From positions 81,826-145,825 of the forward strand of contig NZ_JARWNX010000024.1 in the NCBI RefSeq assembly GCF_029868385.1: a stretch of 64,000 nucleotides of DNA, written 5' to 3'. Positions 19,741 through 28,613 of the stretch are shown in pieces (the first letter of the stretch is position 1; the number at the start of each line of letters is the position of its first letter). The notes under the pieces are model-generated. The model was not told the origin of the DNA. It ran no database searches and saw only the letters and a list, made by a program, of their open reading frames with translations. This DNA is from Nocardia cyriacigeorgica. GTDB lineage: Bacteria > Actinomycetota > Actinomycetes > Mycobacteriales > Mycobacteriaceae. The translations under genes and the position numbers were made by a program.

Positions 19741-20499
19741 CTAAGGTGCGATCCCCGCATCGATGGCCATGGCCGCTCCGACGATGCCCGCGGTGTTCTT
19801 CAAATTCGCCGCGATCACCGGAGTTCGGTTGGTCAGCAAGGGTATCCACTGCGCTGCATCCCGGCTGATCCCGCCGCCCGCGACGAACACTTTCGGCCAG
19901 AAAAGGTTCTCCAGGCCGATCAGCACGGTACTCACCTGCTTGGCCCACTGCTGGTACGACAGGCCGTCGCGATCCTTGATCGATGCGGCGGCGCGATGCT
20001 CGGCCTCCATCCCGCCGATCTCGATATGGCCCAGCTCGCTGTTGGGTACGAGGGTGCCGTCGTACAGCAGCGCCGAGCCGATACCGGTGCCGAAGGTCAG
20101 CAGCAGCACGAGGCCGTCGAAGTCCCTGGCCGCCCCGTAGCGGTCCTCGGCCAGCCCCGCGGCGTCGGCGTCGTTGAGGACGGTCACCTCGCGCCCGCCG
20201 AGCGCCGCGCTGAACAGCGTTGTGGCGTCGGTGCCGATCCAGGCCGGGTCCACATTGGCGGCGGTGCGCGCCGCACCGTCGAGCACCACGCAGGGCAGGG
20301 TGATCCCCACCGGGCCCTTCCAGCCCGCCTGGGCGACCAGATCGGCGACCGTCTCGGCTACCGCATGGGGCGTCGCCGGTTGCGGGGTCGCGATCTTGAT
20401 GCGCTGATGGACGAGTTCGCCGGTGGCCAGATCCACCGCGGCGCCCTTCACGCCGCTGCCACCGATATCGATCCCGAATGCGTGCCCCCGAGCGGACAT
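19741..20499 (-). CDS. ppgK: Polyphosphate glucokinase
   Basis: 252 residues, ROK-type fold. It phosphorylates glucose using polyphosphate or ATP. Visible motifs are the phosphate-binding loop FGIDIGGSGVKGA (8-20), the second phosphate loop LTFGTGIGSALL and the sugar-binding ELGHIEIGG. GAGGAAC lies ahead of the ATG. It lies upstream of sigA on the same strand and is divergent from suhB. Open frame continues upstream of the ATG antisense to suhB, but that part is not coding. Confidence 0.95.
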   Translation of the reverse strand: MSARGHAFGIDIGGSGVKGAAVDLATGELVHQRIKIATPQPATPHAVAETVADLVAQAGWKGPVGITLPCVVLDGAARTAANVDPAWIGTDATTLFSAALGGREVTVLNDADAAGLAEDRYGAARDFDGLVLLLTFGTGIGSALLYDGTLVPNSELGHIEIGGMEAEHRAAASIKDRDGLSYQQWAKQVSTVLIGLENLFWPKVFVAGGGISRDAAQWIPLLTNRTPVIAANLKNTAGIVGAAMAIDAGIAP

Positions 20500-20712
20500 G
20501 ACGGTTCCTCGTTCCCTGTGCCTGGCCAGTACGGATTCCGTGCCGCCGCACCGGGGCATCGCGGCCGCCTGCGGGCGCGCGAACGGGTGCCCGACGACGG
20601 CATTGTGTCGTGCACGACAAGAGTAGTGGCCGGTGGTCGCTGGGCGGTTCGCAGGATCTGTGGTGCGATGGAGTGCGTGCCGGAACCGATATCGTCGCGC
20701 AGCTCCGCTGCC

Positions 20713-21600
20713 GTGACCACCGACGATCCCGAAACCACCCCGTCCGACGCGGCCGAGCTGCGCCGCGTCGCGGTCGAGCTGGCCGAGACGGCCGCCGCGC
20801 ATGTGCGCGCCCGCAGACCGCAGGTCTTCGGACCCGCCGCCACCGAGGTCGAAGGCGCCGTGCGGACCAAGAGCACCCCGACCGATCCGGTGACGGTGGT
20901 CGACACCGAGACCGAACAGGTCGTGCGGACCATGCTGGCCCGGCTGCGGCCGGCCGATCACATCCTCGGTGAGGAGGGCGGCGGCGATCTCGGCCGCGCC
21001 GACGACGACACCGTGGTCTGGGTGGTCGATCCGATCGACGGCACCGTCAACTTCCTGTACGGGATACCGGCCTACGCCGTATCGGTGGCCGCCATGCGGG
21101 CGGGCCGGTCGATCGCGGGCGCGGTGGTCGACGTCGCCGCCGCACAGACCTACCGTGCCGCCCTCGGGCTCGGCGCCGAACGCGTCGACGCCGACGGCTC
21201 GGTGCATCCACTGCGCTGCACGCCGGTGGAATCGGTGCGCATGGCATTGGTCGCGACCGGATTCGGTTACGGCGTGGCGCGGCGTGCCCGCCAGGCCGCG
21301 CTGGTGGCCGAGGTGCTGCCGCGGGTGCGTGATATCCGGCGGATCGGGGCGGCGGCGCTGGATCTGTGCATGGTGGCCGAGGGCCGGGTCGACGCGCACT
21401 ACGAACACGGTCTCAATCCGTGGGACTGGGCCGCCGGTGCGCTGATCGCCACCGAGGCCGGTGCCCGGGTGATCCATCCACCGGCAACCACCGGCGGCGC
21501 CGCGGGAGAGCTGGTCGTCGCGGCCGCGCCGGGGATCGCCGAGGAGCTGCTGGCCCTGCTGGACGAGCTAGGGGTGAGCGCGCCCATCCCCGAGCCCTAG
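20713..21600 (+). CDS. suhB: Inositol monophosphatase family protein
   Basis: 295 residues from GTG 20713. Metal-binding and catalytic motifs are ILGEEGGG, then WVVDPIDGTVNFLYGIPAYAVS (DPIDGT) and, near the C-terminus, NPWDWAAGALIATEAGA. The family dephosphorylates inositol-1-phosphate, needed for phosphatidylinositol and mannosylated lipids in mycolate actinobacteria. The mycobacterial homologue begins at the equivalent of the GTG chosen here; an ATG at 20668 is the alternative. Neither has a strong ribosome site. Confidence 0.92.
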   Translation: MTTDDPETTPSDAAELRRVAVELAETAAAHVRARRPQVFGPAATEVEGAVRTKSTPTDPVTVVDTETEQVVRTMLARLRPADHILGEEGGGDLGRADDDTVVWVVDPIDGTVNFLYGIPAYAVSVAAMRAGRSIAGAVVDVAAAQTYRAALGLGAERVDADGSVHPLRCTPVESVRMALVATGFGYGVARRARQAALVAEVLPRVRDIRRIGAAALDLCMVAEGRVDAHYEHGLNPWDWAAGALIATEAGARVIHPPATTGGAAGELVVAAAPGIAEELLALLDELGVSAPIPEP

Positions 21601-21610
21601 GCGGTTTCGC

Positions 21611-22288
21611 TCAGCAGCGAGCGTGTCTGGCCGCGTCGAGCAGCTCGATATCGAGGGCGGGGGTGGCGCCGGAGGCCGGGTTCTTCAGCGAACGCAGCAC
21701 CTCTTCGGCGTCGTTCGAGGGCTGGATATCGCGGAACAGCGAACCGAGGACGAGGTCGACGGTGTCGTCGGCGCGTTTGTCCTCGATCAGTTCGGCGCAC
21801 GGCACGGCCAGCTGTACGGCCGCGGCGGCCCGGCGGCCGTCCACACCGAAGCGGATCTGGCCCATGCATTCCAGATCGCCGTTGACGTATACCGAATCGT
21901 TGCCATAGGGCTCGCCCGGGACACTCCCGAAGCCGAGGTCCCCGAGCTGGGCCGCGGCGTGGGCGGCCTGCCCGCGCTGGTTGTTGGCGTTGAGTACGCG
22001 CACCTTGGTGTCGGCGAGGGCGGCCGGTTCCACATCCTCCAGTCGGCTCGCACCGACGCGCTGACCCAAGGCGGGCTGCGGTTCGGCGCCCGGCTCGGTG
22101 GCCGGGCTCGGCGAGTTGCACGCCATCGCCGTGTAGTCGGTGTCTTCGGTGGTCAGCGCCTTGATCCACACGATCGTGCAGATCAGGGCCAGTACCGCGA
22201 CCAGGACGAGCCATGGCTGTAGGCGCCGTCGGATGAAGGGTCGACCCCGTGAATCCGATGCGCTGCCTTCGGTGATCAGTGAAACCAC
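21611..22288 (-). CDS. cei: Cell envelope integrity protein Cei (LytR_C domain)
   Basis: 225 residues, GTG start. One membrane helix at about 26-44 (LQPWLVLVAVLALICTIVWI) places the rest outside the membrane. The body has a LytR_C-type fold, VRVLNANNQRGQAAHAAAQL, typical of the Rv2700 (Cei) family, required for envelope integrity and virulence in M. tuberculosis. Four cysteines outside the membrane (C57, C162, C184 and the C-terminal Cys) may form disulfides. Gene order (suhB-cei-DUF4193) matches M. tuberculosis. Confidence 0.9.
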   Translation of the reverse strand: MVSLITEGSASDSRGRPFIRRRLQPWLVLVAVLALICTIVWIKALTTEDTDYTAMACNSPSPATEPGAEPQPALGQRVGASRLEDVEPAALADTKVRVLNANNQRGQAAHAAAQLGDLGFGSVPGEPYGNDSVYVNGDLECMGQIRFGVDGRRAAAAVQLAVPCAELIEDKRADDTVDLVLGSLFRDIQPSNDAEEVLRSLKNPASGATPALDIELLDAARHARC

Positions 22289-22661
22289 CAGGACACTCTA
22301 CGAAAATGTCCGGCCGATCCATGCAGCCGCCGTGCCGTTGGTCTCGATCCGTGACGTCGATGGTGTCGATTCCCCGACGGTTTCGACTCGGCTGTGTTTT
22401 GATTGCGACTTTTCTCCGGCGGTCCGCTATTGTCTGGCGGCCCAGATCGAAACGCCGGTCCGAAAATCGGTGGTTGGTCGCGGGAACAAGCAGGGCATGT
22501 TCAGCGTTGTCCGACTGCTATCCGGTGCAGAACCTCAGAATCTGCCCTGATAGGGGACCGGTACACGTGTGATGTGTGCCACCGGCGGGGCGGTGTGGAC
22601 AACCGACAGGAATGTCCGCGCCGATCCGGGATATACGGAGTAAGGACGAGGGGAAGACGAC
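22289..22661. other. Divergent promoter region of cei and the DUF4193 gene
   Basis: About 370 bp with no supported gene. A GAACA-N9-TGTTC dyad at 22484-22502 is present; its spacing does not match a LexA box. GATAGG near 22548-22553 could be part of a promoter for the DUF4193 gene. The gene itself is preceded by GAGGGGAAG. Otherwise nothing recognised. Confidence 0.4.
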
Positions 22662-22964
22662 ATGGCAACCGACTATGACGCACCGAGGCGCACCGAATCC
22701 GACGAGGTGTCGGAGGATTCGCTGGAGGAGCTGAAGGCTCGTCGCAACGAGGCTCAGTCCGCCGTCGTGGATATCGACGAATCCGATACCGCGGAGTCGT
22801 TCGAGCTTCCCGGCGCGGATTTGTCCGAAGAAGTACTGACGGTACGGGTGGTGCCGAAGCAGGCCGACGAGTTCACCTGCTCGAGCTGTTTCCTCGTGCA
22901 TCACCGCAGCCGCCTGGCCAGCGATAAGGGCGGCCAGATGATCTGCATGGACTGCGCGGCCTGA
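22662..22964 (+). CDS. DUF4193 zinc-binding protein
   Basis: 100 residues. An acidic, apparently flexible first half is followed by two CxxC pairs (C73/C76 and C95/C98) that should bind zinc. It belongs to the actinobacterial DUF4193 family (M. tuberculosis Rv2699c, an essential gene in transposon screens as I recall) with no assigned biochemical role; it may interact with RNA polymerase or the ribosome. The strong ribosome site and conserved position next to cei and dut support it. Confidence 0.9.
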   Translation: MATDYDAPRRTESDEVSEDSLEELKARRNEAQSAVVDIDESDTAESFELPGADLSEEVLTVRVVPKQADEFTCSSCFLVHHRSRLASDKGGQMICMDCAA

Positions 22965-23051
22965 GCGCGCGCCCGATAACGCCACGGCCCCGCGACCCGG
23001 GATCGCACTTCCCGTCGTCGGGGCGGCAGACCGCGCCGTCGGGCGAGGACC

Positions 23052-23567
23052 TCAGTCCGCGCTCGACAGCCCCAGCGCGGCCAGGACCCGTTCGGGCCGA
23101 CGCGTACTGATCAACCAGTACGGAGTCGGGTCGTCCGGGTCGTCCAGGACAAGCAACACCATCGATCCGATCCACGGGCGATGTTGCACATAGGCGGCGG
23201 GGTCGAGCTGACGACCCAGCGCCGCGCTCTTCGCGCTCGCGGGCACCTCGGCCGCGCGGGCGATGAATTCGACCGGGAGATGCGCGCGATCCACGCGCAG
23301 CTCCGGTGCGCCGTTCGCATCGGCGGCCACGGCCACCCGATGTCTGCTCAACCACAGCAGCACCCACACCGGCACCGGGAACAGCAGTGCGTAGGGCAGC
23401 CATGCCCGCACGCCAGGTGCGCCCATATGGATCTCCGCGGCCAGCAGACCGGCGATGGCGAATGCCACCGGCCACCACCACAGCGGTACCCACAGACGCT
23501 CTCGGTAGACGGGCGGACCCGGCCGGGTCGTGCGCTCGGTATCGGCTGGTACGGGCTGGTCGGACAC
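23052..23567 (-). CDS. DUF3093 membrane protein
   Basis: 171 residues with two adjacent membrane helices (about 28-65) flanked by a conserved ERLWVPLWWWPVAF segment typical of DUF3093 (Rv2698). A soluble C-terminal domain follows. Function unknown. The GTG start has TACTCT (23574-23579, minus strand) six bases upstream and no Shine-Dalgarno, suggesting a leaderless message. It diverges from dut. Confidence 0.88.
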   Translation of the reverse strand: MSDQPVPADTERTTRPGPPVYRERLWVPLWWWPVAFAIAGLLAAEIHMGAPGVRAWLPYALLFPVPVWVLLWLSRHRVAVAADANGAPELRVDRAHLPVEFIARAAEVPASAKSAALGRQLDPAAYVQHRPWIGSMVLLVLDDPDDPTPYWLISTRRPERVLAALGLSSAD

Positions 23568-23640
23568 AACTCAAGAGTAAGCCAGCGGCTCGCCGGGACT
23601 CCGCACAGGTACGACCGGGAAACGCGTAGGCTCGTGCTAC

Positions 23641-24141
23641 GTGAGCGCCCTTTCACCGATACCTCTGCTGCGGCTCGATCCCGGCATCCCCGTGCCCACG
23701 CGTGCCCATCCCGGCGACGCGGGCGTGGACCTGTGCACCACCGAGGACGTCATCCTGGAACCGGGGGAGCGGGTGCTGGTCGGCACCGGCATCGCGGTCG
23801 CCCTCCCGGTGGGCACCGTCGGCCTCATCCATCCGCGTTCGGGGCTGGCCGCCAAGACCGGACTGTCGGTGGTGAACACCCCCGGCACCGTCGACGCGGG
23901 GTATCGCGGCGAGATCAAGGTGTGCCTGATCAACCACGATCCGCGTACGCGCATCGAGCTGCGCCGCGGTGACCGGATCGCCCAGCTGCTGGTGCAGCGC
24001 GTGGAACTGGTGGATTTCGCCGAGGTCGACCGGCTGGACGAAACCACGCGCGGTGCGGGCGGTTACGGCTCCAGCGGTGGACACGCGAGTCTGAGCGCAT
24101 CCGTCGACGCCGCGCCGTCGGCGACCGGCAAGGAGGAATGA
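23641..24141 (+). CDS. dut: dUTP diphosphatase
   Basis: 166 residues. All five trimeric dUTPase motifs are visible: [11 protein letters not shown] (motif 1), PRSGLA (2), [16 protein letters not shown] (3), [11 protein letters not shown] (4) and the flexible-lid motif [11 protein letters not shown] (5). It hydrolyses dUTP to dUMP and pyrophosphate. Start GTG with TAGGCT at 23627-23632, eight bases upstream, suggests a leaderless transcript. DUF3710 follows four bases after the stop, as in mycobacteria. Confidence 0.96.
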   Translation: MSALSPIPLLRLDPGIPVPTRAHPGDAGVDLCTTEDVILEPGERVLVGTGIAVALPVGTVGLIHPRSGLAAKTGLSVVNTPGTVDAGYRGEIKVCLINHDPRTRIELRRGDRIAQLLVQRVELVDFAEVDRLDETTRGAGGYGSSGGHASLSASVDAAPSATGKEE

Positions 24142-24145
24142 CGCG

Positions 24146-25102
24146 ATGTTCGGGAAGAAGAAGGTCCGCCGGGACAGACCCGTCGACGATGACCGCTACG
24201 ACGAATCCGACGAGTACACCGAGTTCGACGGTGACGAATACGACACCGACGAATACCCCGAGTACTCCGACGATTTCGCCGAGGCGCTCGCCGACGACGA
24301 GGACTATGACGAGGACTACGAGGACTCCGGCTACCACCGGGCCGACGACGCGGCGGCCGAGGACGACGCCGAGCAACGCACCGGACCCTATGACTACGAG
24401 GACGTCTCCGAGCTGCTCGACGCCGTCGCCGAACAACGGCTCGATCTCGGCTCGGTGATCTTGCCGGTGCCGCCGGGCGGGCAGCTCCAGGTCGAGATGA
24501 CCCCGGAGGGCACCCCGCAGGCCGTGCATCTGGCCACCGACCACGGCCGGATCACCGTGGCCGCCTATGCGGCGCCGAAATCGCCGGGCCAGTGGCGCAC
24601 CGTCGCCTCGGATCTGGCCGATTCGCTGCGCAAGGACGGTGCGAAGGTCGCCATCGAGACCGGGCCGTGGGGTCGGGAGCTGTTCGCCGTCACCGAGGGC
24701 GCGGATCTGCGCTTCATCGGTGTCGATGGCTATCGCTGGATGGTGCGGCTGGTCGCGGCGGGCCCGTCGGGCGCCGCGGACGCCGACAGCCCGCTGGTGG
24801 CGGCGGCCCGGACGATCCTCGGTGAGACGGTGATCCGCCGCGGCACCGATCCGCTGCCGGTGCGCGAACCCCTTCCCGTGGTGCTGCCGCAGGAGCTGGC
24901 CGATCAGCTCGCCGCCGCACATCAGCAACAGGTGCAGGCGCAGCAGCAGGCCGTCGCGGCCCAGCAGCAGGCGCTGGCCGCCCAGCAGGGCACACCGGGT
25001 GTGGTGCCGGGAATCTCGCCGGGCATGGGCAGGCCGGTTGCACCCGACCAGCCGCGCCGCGGGGCCGACGGTTCGGCCATGCAGCAGCTCGGTCGCAACT
25101 GA
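24146..25102 (+). CDS. DUF3710 protein
   Basis: 318 residues. The first 90 residues are very acidic with repeated Asp/Glu/Tyr; a globular DUF3710 core follows (LDLGSVILPVPPGGQLQVE, then WRTVASDLADSLRKDGA), and the C-terminus is Gln/Ala-rich (QQQVQAQQQAVAAQQQALAA). The family (Rv2696c) is always near dut in Mycobacteriales. No enzyme motif is visible. A strong hairpin after the stop ends the dut-DUF3710 transcript. Confidence 0.88.
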   Translation: MFGKKKVRRDRPVDDDRYDESDEYTEFDGDEYDTDEYPEYSDDFAEALADDEDYDEDYEDSGYHRADDAAAEDDAEQRTGPYDYEDVSELLDAVAEQRLDLGSVILPVPPGGQLQVEMTPEGTPQAVHLATDHGRITVAAYAAPKSPGQWRTVASDLADSLRKDGAKVAIETGPWGRELFAVTEGADLRFIGVDGYRWMVRLVAAGPSGAADADSPLVAAARTILGETVIRRGTDPLPVREPLPVVLPQELADQLAAAHQQQVQAQQQAVAAQQQALAAQQGTPGVVPGISPGMGRPVAPDQPRRGADGSAMQQLGRN

Positions 25103-25120
25103 ACCGGAGCACTCGTCGAC

Positions 25121-25149
25121 GAGTCCGGCGGGTATCGCCCGCCGGACTC
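25121..25149. terminator. Bidirectional terminator after DUF3710 gene
   Basis: A 12-bp perfect stem (GAGTCCGGCGGG at 25121-25132 and its complement at 25138-25149) with a five-base loop, overlapping the end of the convergent hydrolase gene. Confidence 0.8.
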
Positions 25150-25843
25150 AGCCGAACGCGGCCGATCCGAGTCGTCCCAGAAGGCTCGGATCGGCACCCA
25201 GTTCGTCGAGGGTGAGTTCTTCCAGCACGGATTCGGGAATCAGCCGGGCCCACTCCTGGGCCACCGGCCACGGGTGTACCGGATCGTCGAGCGCGCCGAC
25301 CACCGCCACCGGAGTGCGCAGGGTCTCCAGCCGCCGCGGCTCCGGCCATGTATAGGCGGCCGCTTCCTCCAGCGCTTCGGGCAGCGCGGGCCATTGTGCG
25401 CGCCACGAGCGGTCGAGCGCGTCACCGAGCCATGCCGGACTACCCGCCCGCATCCGCGCCACGACCTCCTCCAGACCATCGGCGCGCAGGGCGGCGGCGG
25501 TGCTCGCCGCGCTCGCGGCCGCGGGGCAGCCACCGGTATCCGGTCCGGTCCACGCGGGTAGCGCGGCCAGCACCCCGGCCGCGGCCTCCGGTCGCGCGCT
25601 GGCCCACTCGACGGCGACGGCAGCGCCGAGCGAGATCCCCGCGGCCAGTACCGGACCGCGTCGCGCGGCGGCGTCCAACGCCGCGATATAGCTCTCGACC
25701 ACCGCGCGCGGGTCGGGTTCGACGGCGATCAGTTCGAGTCCGCGCTCGGCGCACGCCGGGCCGAACGCGCGCCGCGCGAAATGGGCGTCGGAGCCGGTAC
25801 CTGGGAGCCCGACAACGACGGCGGGCGCGGGTGAGTCGAACAT
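25148..25843 (-). CDS. Alpha/beta hydrolase (Rv2695-like)
   Basis: 231 residues from ATG 25843. Serine hydrolase features: the oxyanion-loop VVVGLPGTGSD near the N-terminus, nucleophile elbow AAGISLGAAVAVEWA (GISLG), and a C-terminal VVGALDDPVHPWP that carries the acid. The catalytic His is not obvious and may be in HPWP. Substrate unknown. TACGCT on the minus strand (25852-25857) eight bases ahead of the ATG and no Shine-Dalgarno suggest a leaderless start. It diverges from the OB-fold gene. Confidence 0.8.
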   Translation of the reverse strand: MFDSPAPAVVVGLPGTGSDAHFARRAFGPACAERGLELIAVEPDPRAVVESYIAALDAAARRGPVLAAGISLGAAVAVEWASARPEAAAGVLAALPAWTGPDTGGCPAAASAASTAAALRADGLEEVVARMRAGSPAWLGDALDRSWRAQWPALPEALEEAAAYTWPEPRRLETLRTPVAVVGALDDPVHPWPVAQEWARLIPESVLEELTLDELGADPSLLGRLGSAAFG

Positions 25844-25967
25844 CGGGACCGAGCGTAGCGGTGCGCTGGTTGCCCATCTACAGTGGCGTTGTACGGCCGC
25901 AGACGGTCGTGCGAACAACGAGATGGTCGTGCGACCCACGTCCATCAGCTCTACAGGAGACCGAGCA

Positions 25968-26372
25968 ATGTCTTCCTTCGGAGGAAGAAGGGCGGCTTCG
26001 AACCCCGCCTCGGGATATTTTCGCAGGCTCGGACGCAGACTGACCGAGGACATCGATCAGCTCGACGCCGAGGAGCTGGCCGAAACGGCCGACGCCTCGG
26101 GAGCCTGCCGGGCATCGGAGTGTCGCCGCGGCGACGAAGCGACGATGCTGGGACGTCTCCGTAGTGTGCAGGCGTGCCCACAGTCCGCAGGCGCGAGTGT
26201 GCAGGCGGAGTTCTACGACGGCACCGATGCCATCACCCTGGTGTGGATCGGGCGCAAACGCATTCCCGGTATCGAGTCCGGGCGGCGGATCATGGTCCGC
26301 GGTCGCGTGGGCGACCGGGACGGCCGCAAGGTCATGTACAACCCCTACTACGAACTGCGCGGGAACAACTGA
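25968..26372 (+). CDS. OB-fold nucleic-acid-binding protein
   Basis: 134 residues from ATG 25968, chosen because CAGGAG sits just upstream. The C-terminal half is an OB fold (GRLRSVQACPQSAGASVQAE, ITLVWIGRKRIPGIESGRRI, MVRGRVGDRDGRKVMYNPYYE), resembling RecG-like wedge domains. Rv2694c is the M. tuberculosis equivalent. It likely binds DNA or RNA, partner unknown. DUF3159 follows after three bases. Confidence 0.85.
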   Translation: MSSFGGRRAASNPASGYFRRLGRRLTEDIDQLDAEELAETADASGACRASECRRGDEATMLGRLRSVQACPQSAGASVQAEFYDGTDAITLVWIGRKRIPGIESGRRIMVRGRVGDRDGRKVMYNPYYELRGNN

Positions 26373-26375
26373 CGT

Positions 26376-27101
26376 ATGCCATCGAGCGACGAGAACGCAC
26401 CGACGCCCGCCGATCTCACCACGACCGCGCCGGGGCCTGCGCCCGACGGCACCGCCGGTGCGGAGGTCGATGCGGAGGTCGCCCGCCAGCAGACGCTGCT
26501 CGAACAGCTCGGTGGTTTCAGCGGCTTGATCTATTCGACCCTCCCGGTCCTGGTCTTCGTCCCGGTGAACACCGTCGCCGGGCTGACCGTCGCGGTCTGG
26601 GCCTCGCTCGGTGTCGCCGCCGCCATCCTGATCTGGCGGCTGGTGCGGCGGGATCCGGTGCAACCGGCGATCTCCGGGTTCATCGGCGTAGGCATCTGCG
26701 CCTTCATCGCCTACCGGATGGGGGAGGCCAAGGGGTTCTTCCTGTTCGGCATCTACACCAGCCTGGTGTACGGCGGTGTGTTCCTCGCCTCGATCCTGCT
26801 GCGGTGGCCGCTGGTCGGCGTCATCTGGGGTGTGCTCAACGGCCACGGCACCGAATGGCGCTCCGACCGCCGGGTGGTGCGGCTCTACGATCTCGCCACG
26901 CTGGCCTGGGTGCTGGTGTTCGGTTCCCGATACCTGGTGCAGTCGCATCTCTACGACACCGATCACACGGGATGGCTCGCTGTCGCCCGCATCGCGATGG
27001 GCTGGCCGCTGACGGCGGTGGTGCTGGCCGTGACGGTCTGGGCGGTGCGCAGGGCCGGGCATCTGCCGGTCACCCGCGAAGCCGCGGCCGATAAGGCCTG
27101 A
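26376..27101 (+). CDS. DUF3159 membrane protein
   Basis: 241 residues with an Ala/Pro-rich N-terminal tail and about five membrane helices (LIYSTLPVLVFVPVNTVAGL onward). It belongs to DUF3159 (Rv2693c), uncharacterised and found beside OB-fold and Trk genes in Mycobacteriales. It is translationally close to the OB-fold gene. A weak GGGTGG-TCT-CCACCC hairpin at 27136-27150 follows the stop. Confidence 0.88.
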   Translation: MPSSDENAPTPADLTTTAPGPAPDGTAGAEVDAEVARQQTLLEQLGGFSGLIYSTLPVLVFVPVNTVAGLTVAVWASLGVAAAILIWRLVRRDPVQPAISGFIGVGICAFIAYRMGEAKGFFLFGIYTSLVYGGVFLASILLRWPLVGVIWGVLNGHGTEWRSDRRVVRLYDLATLAWVLVFGSRYLVQSHLYDTDHTGWLAVARIAMGWPLTAVVLAVTVWAVRRAGHLPVTREAAADKA

Positions 27102-27228
27102 TCGCGCGGGTCGGCGTCGACTCGCCGCGAAGGTGGGGTGGTCTCCACCCTTGGGTGCCTGGCCGCGGCCGCGCATTCGGCAGACGATCGTTTCATCACC
27201 AGCAACGATCGCTGAGAGGACCGGCGAA

Positions 27229-27864
27229 TTGGCTACCGAGCACATCACCGCCAGCACCCGCACCCGACGCAGGCAGACCAATCCGGCCCTGTCGGAGAGC
27301 CGCCGGGTATCGGCCGAGCTGAACAAGCTGATCGGTCCCGCCGCCACGGGTGATTCTCGTGCGGTCAGCGATATCCTGCGCCTGATCCACCCGCTGGTGC
27401 ATCGCTACTGCCGGTCCCGGCTGGGCAATACCGCGCATTTGCAGGTCACCGCCGATGACGTCGTGCAGGAGATCCTGCTGGCCACCGTGCACGCCATCCC
27501 GCGCTACCGGGATCAGGGCAAATCGTTTCTGGCGTTCGTCTACGGGATCGCGGCCAACAAGGTCGCCGATGCCTTCCGCCGCTCACAGACCCATCCGGCC
27601 TATCCCACCGATGAGCTGCCCGATACCGCCTCGCAGGCGGCCGGTCCCGAGGAGTGGGCGCTGGCCTCCGAACGTCAGCGCGAGACCCGGCGGCTGATGG
27701 AGGTGCTCGCACCCGTGCATCGGGAGGTGCTGGTGATGCGAATCATCCTCGGCTGGACCGCGGCCGAGACCGCCGACGCCATCGGCACCAGCCCCGGCGT
27801 GGTGCGGGTGATGCAGCATCGGGCGCTGAACAAACTGCGCGCCGAGCTGAAGGTTGCTGCCTGA
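27229..27864 (+). CDS. ECF-type sigma factor (SigD-like)
   Basis: 211 residues from TTG 27229, chosen for the GAGAGGA ribosome site eight bases upstream; a GTG at 27133 is the alternative. Region 2 (VTADDVVQEILLATVHAIPRY, SFLAFVYGIAANKVADAFRR) and region 4 (LAPVHREVLVMRIILGWTAA, ETADAIGTSPGVVRVMQHRA) are clear. It resembles the SigD group of actinobacterial ECF factors. No anti-sigma gene is next to it. In M. tuberculosis there is no sigma gene between the Rv2693c and Rv2692 equivalents, so it is an insertion in the conserved block. Confidence 0.85.
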   Translation: MATEHITASTRTRRRQTNPALSESRRVSAELNKLIGPAATGDSRAVSDILRLIHPLVHRYCRSRLGNTAHLQVTADDVVQEILLATVHAIPRYRDQGKSFLAFVYGIAANKVADAFRRSQTHPAYPTDELPDTASQAAGPEEWALASERQRETRRLMEVLAPVHREVLVMRIILGWTAAETADAIGTSPGVVRVMQHRALNKLRAELKVAA

Positions 27865-27938
27865 TGCGGTGTGGGGCCGGAGGCGGTGGCGCAGCATCAC
27901 CCCACGTAGGCCATGCGGGCACAGCGCGCAAGTCTGCG

Positions 27939-28610
27939 TCAGGCGTTGGCGCCGTGCGCGGCCAGCGCCGCTCGCAGCTCGTCCTCGCCCTCGGGGGAGG
28001 TGACGAACAGCAATTCGTCCTCTCCCTCGAACGGATCGTCGGCCTCGGGCACGATGACGCGTCCGCCGCGCAGGATCGTCACCAACGCGGTATCGCGCGG
28101 CAACTTCAACATGCGCACGGGCTTACCGGCGAGCGAGGTGTCCGGAGGCAGCGTCAGCTCGACCAGGTTGGCCTGGCCCTGGCGCAGGGTCATCAGCCGC
28201 ACCAGATCGCCGACCGAGACCGCCTCCTCCACCAGTGAGGCCAGCAACCGCGGTGTCGATACCGCGACGTCGACCCCCCACGATTCGTCGAAGAGCCATT
28301 CGTTGCGCGGATCGTTGACCCGCGCGACGACCCGGCGCACCCCGAACTCGGTCTTGGCCAGCAGGCTGTGCACCAGATTGGCCTTGTCGTCGCCGGTGGC
28401 GGCGATGACGACCTCATAGGTTTCCAGTCCGGCGTCCTCGAGCAGGGCGAGTTCGCAGGCGTCGGCGTGCACCCAGATCGCGTCCGGGATGGCCGCTGGG
28501 TCGATGTGGTCGAGCTGGCGTTCGAGCAGCATCACCTGGTGCCCGTTGCGCAGCAGCTCCCTGGCGATGGATCGGCCGACGGCTCCGGCCCCGGCAATGG
28601 CGACCTTCAT
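27939..28610 (-). CDS. ceoC: Trk potassium-uptake regulatory protein (TrkA, CeoC)
   Basis: 223 residues. The N-terminal RCK domain has the Rossmann motif MKVAIAGAGAVGRSIARELL and the acidic ribose-binding residue in MLLERQ; an RCK_C domain occupies the last 80 residues. Ligand-gated control of K+ uptake is the family role. It is three bases downstream of its paralogue (ceoB), as in M. tuberculosis (Rv2692-Rv2691). The membrane Trk subunit itself is not in this window. Confidence 0.9.
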   Translation of the reverse strand: MKVAIAGAGAVGRSIARELLRNGHQVMLLERQLDHIDPAAIPDAIWVHADACELALLEDAGLETYEVVIAATGDDKANLVHSLLAKTEFGVRRVVARVNDPRNEWLFDESWGVDVAVSTPRLLASLVEEAVSVGDLVRLMTLRQGQANLVELTLPPDTSLAGKPVRMLKLPRDTALVTILRGGRVIVPEADDPFEGEDELLFVTSPEGEDELRAALAAHGANA

Positions 28611-28613
28611 ATC

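Noticed and set aside
22484..22502. GAACA-N9-TGTTC as a possible LexA (SOS) box
   Set aside because: Spacing is nine bases, whereas the actinobacterial LexA box has GAAC-N4-GTTC.
24900..25000. Repeat of Gln/Ala codons in the DUF3710 gene as a possible satellite
   Set aside because: It is an in-frame low-complexity protein tail, not a DNA repeat array.
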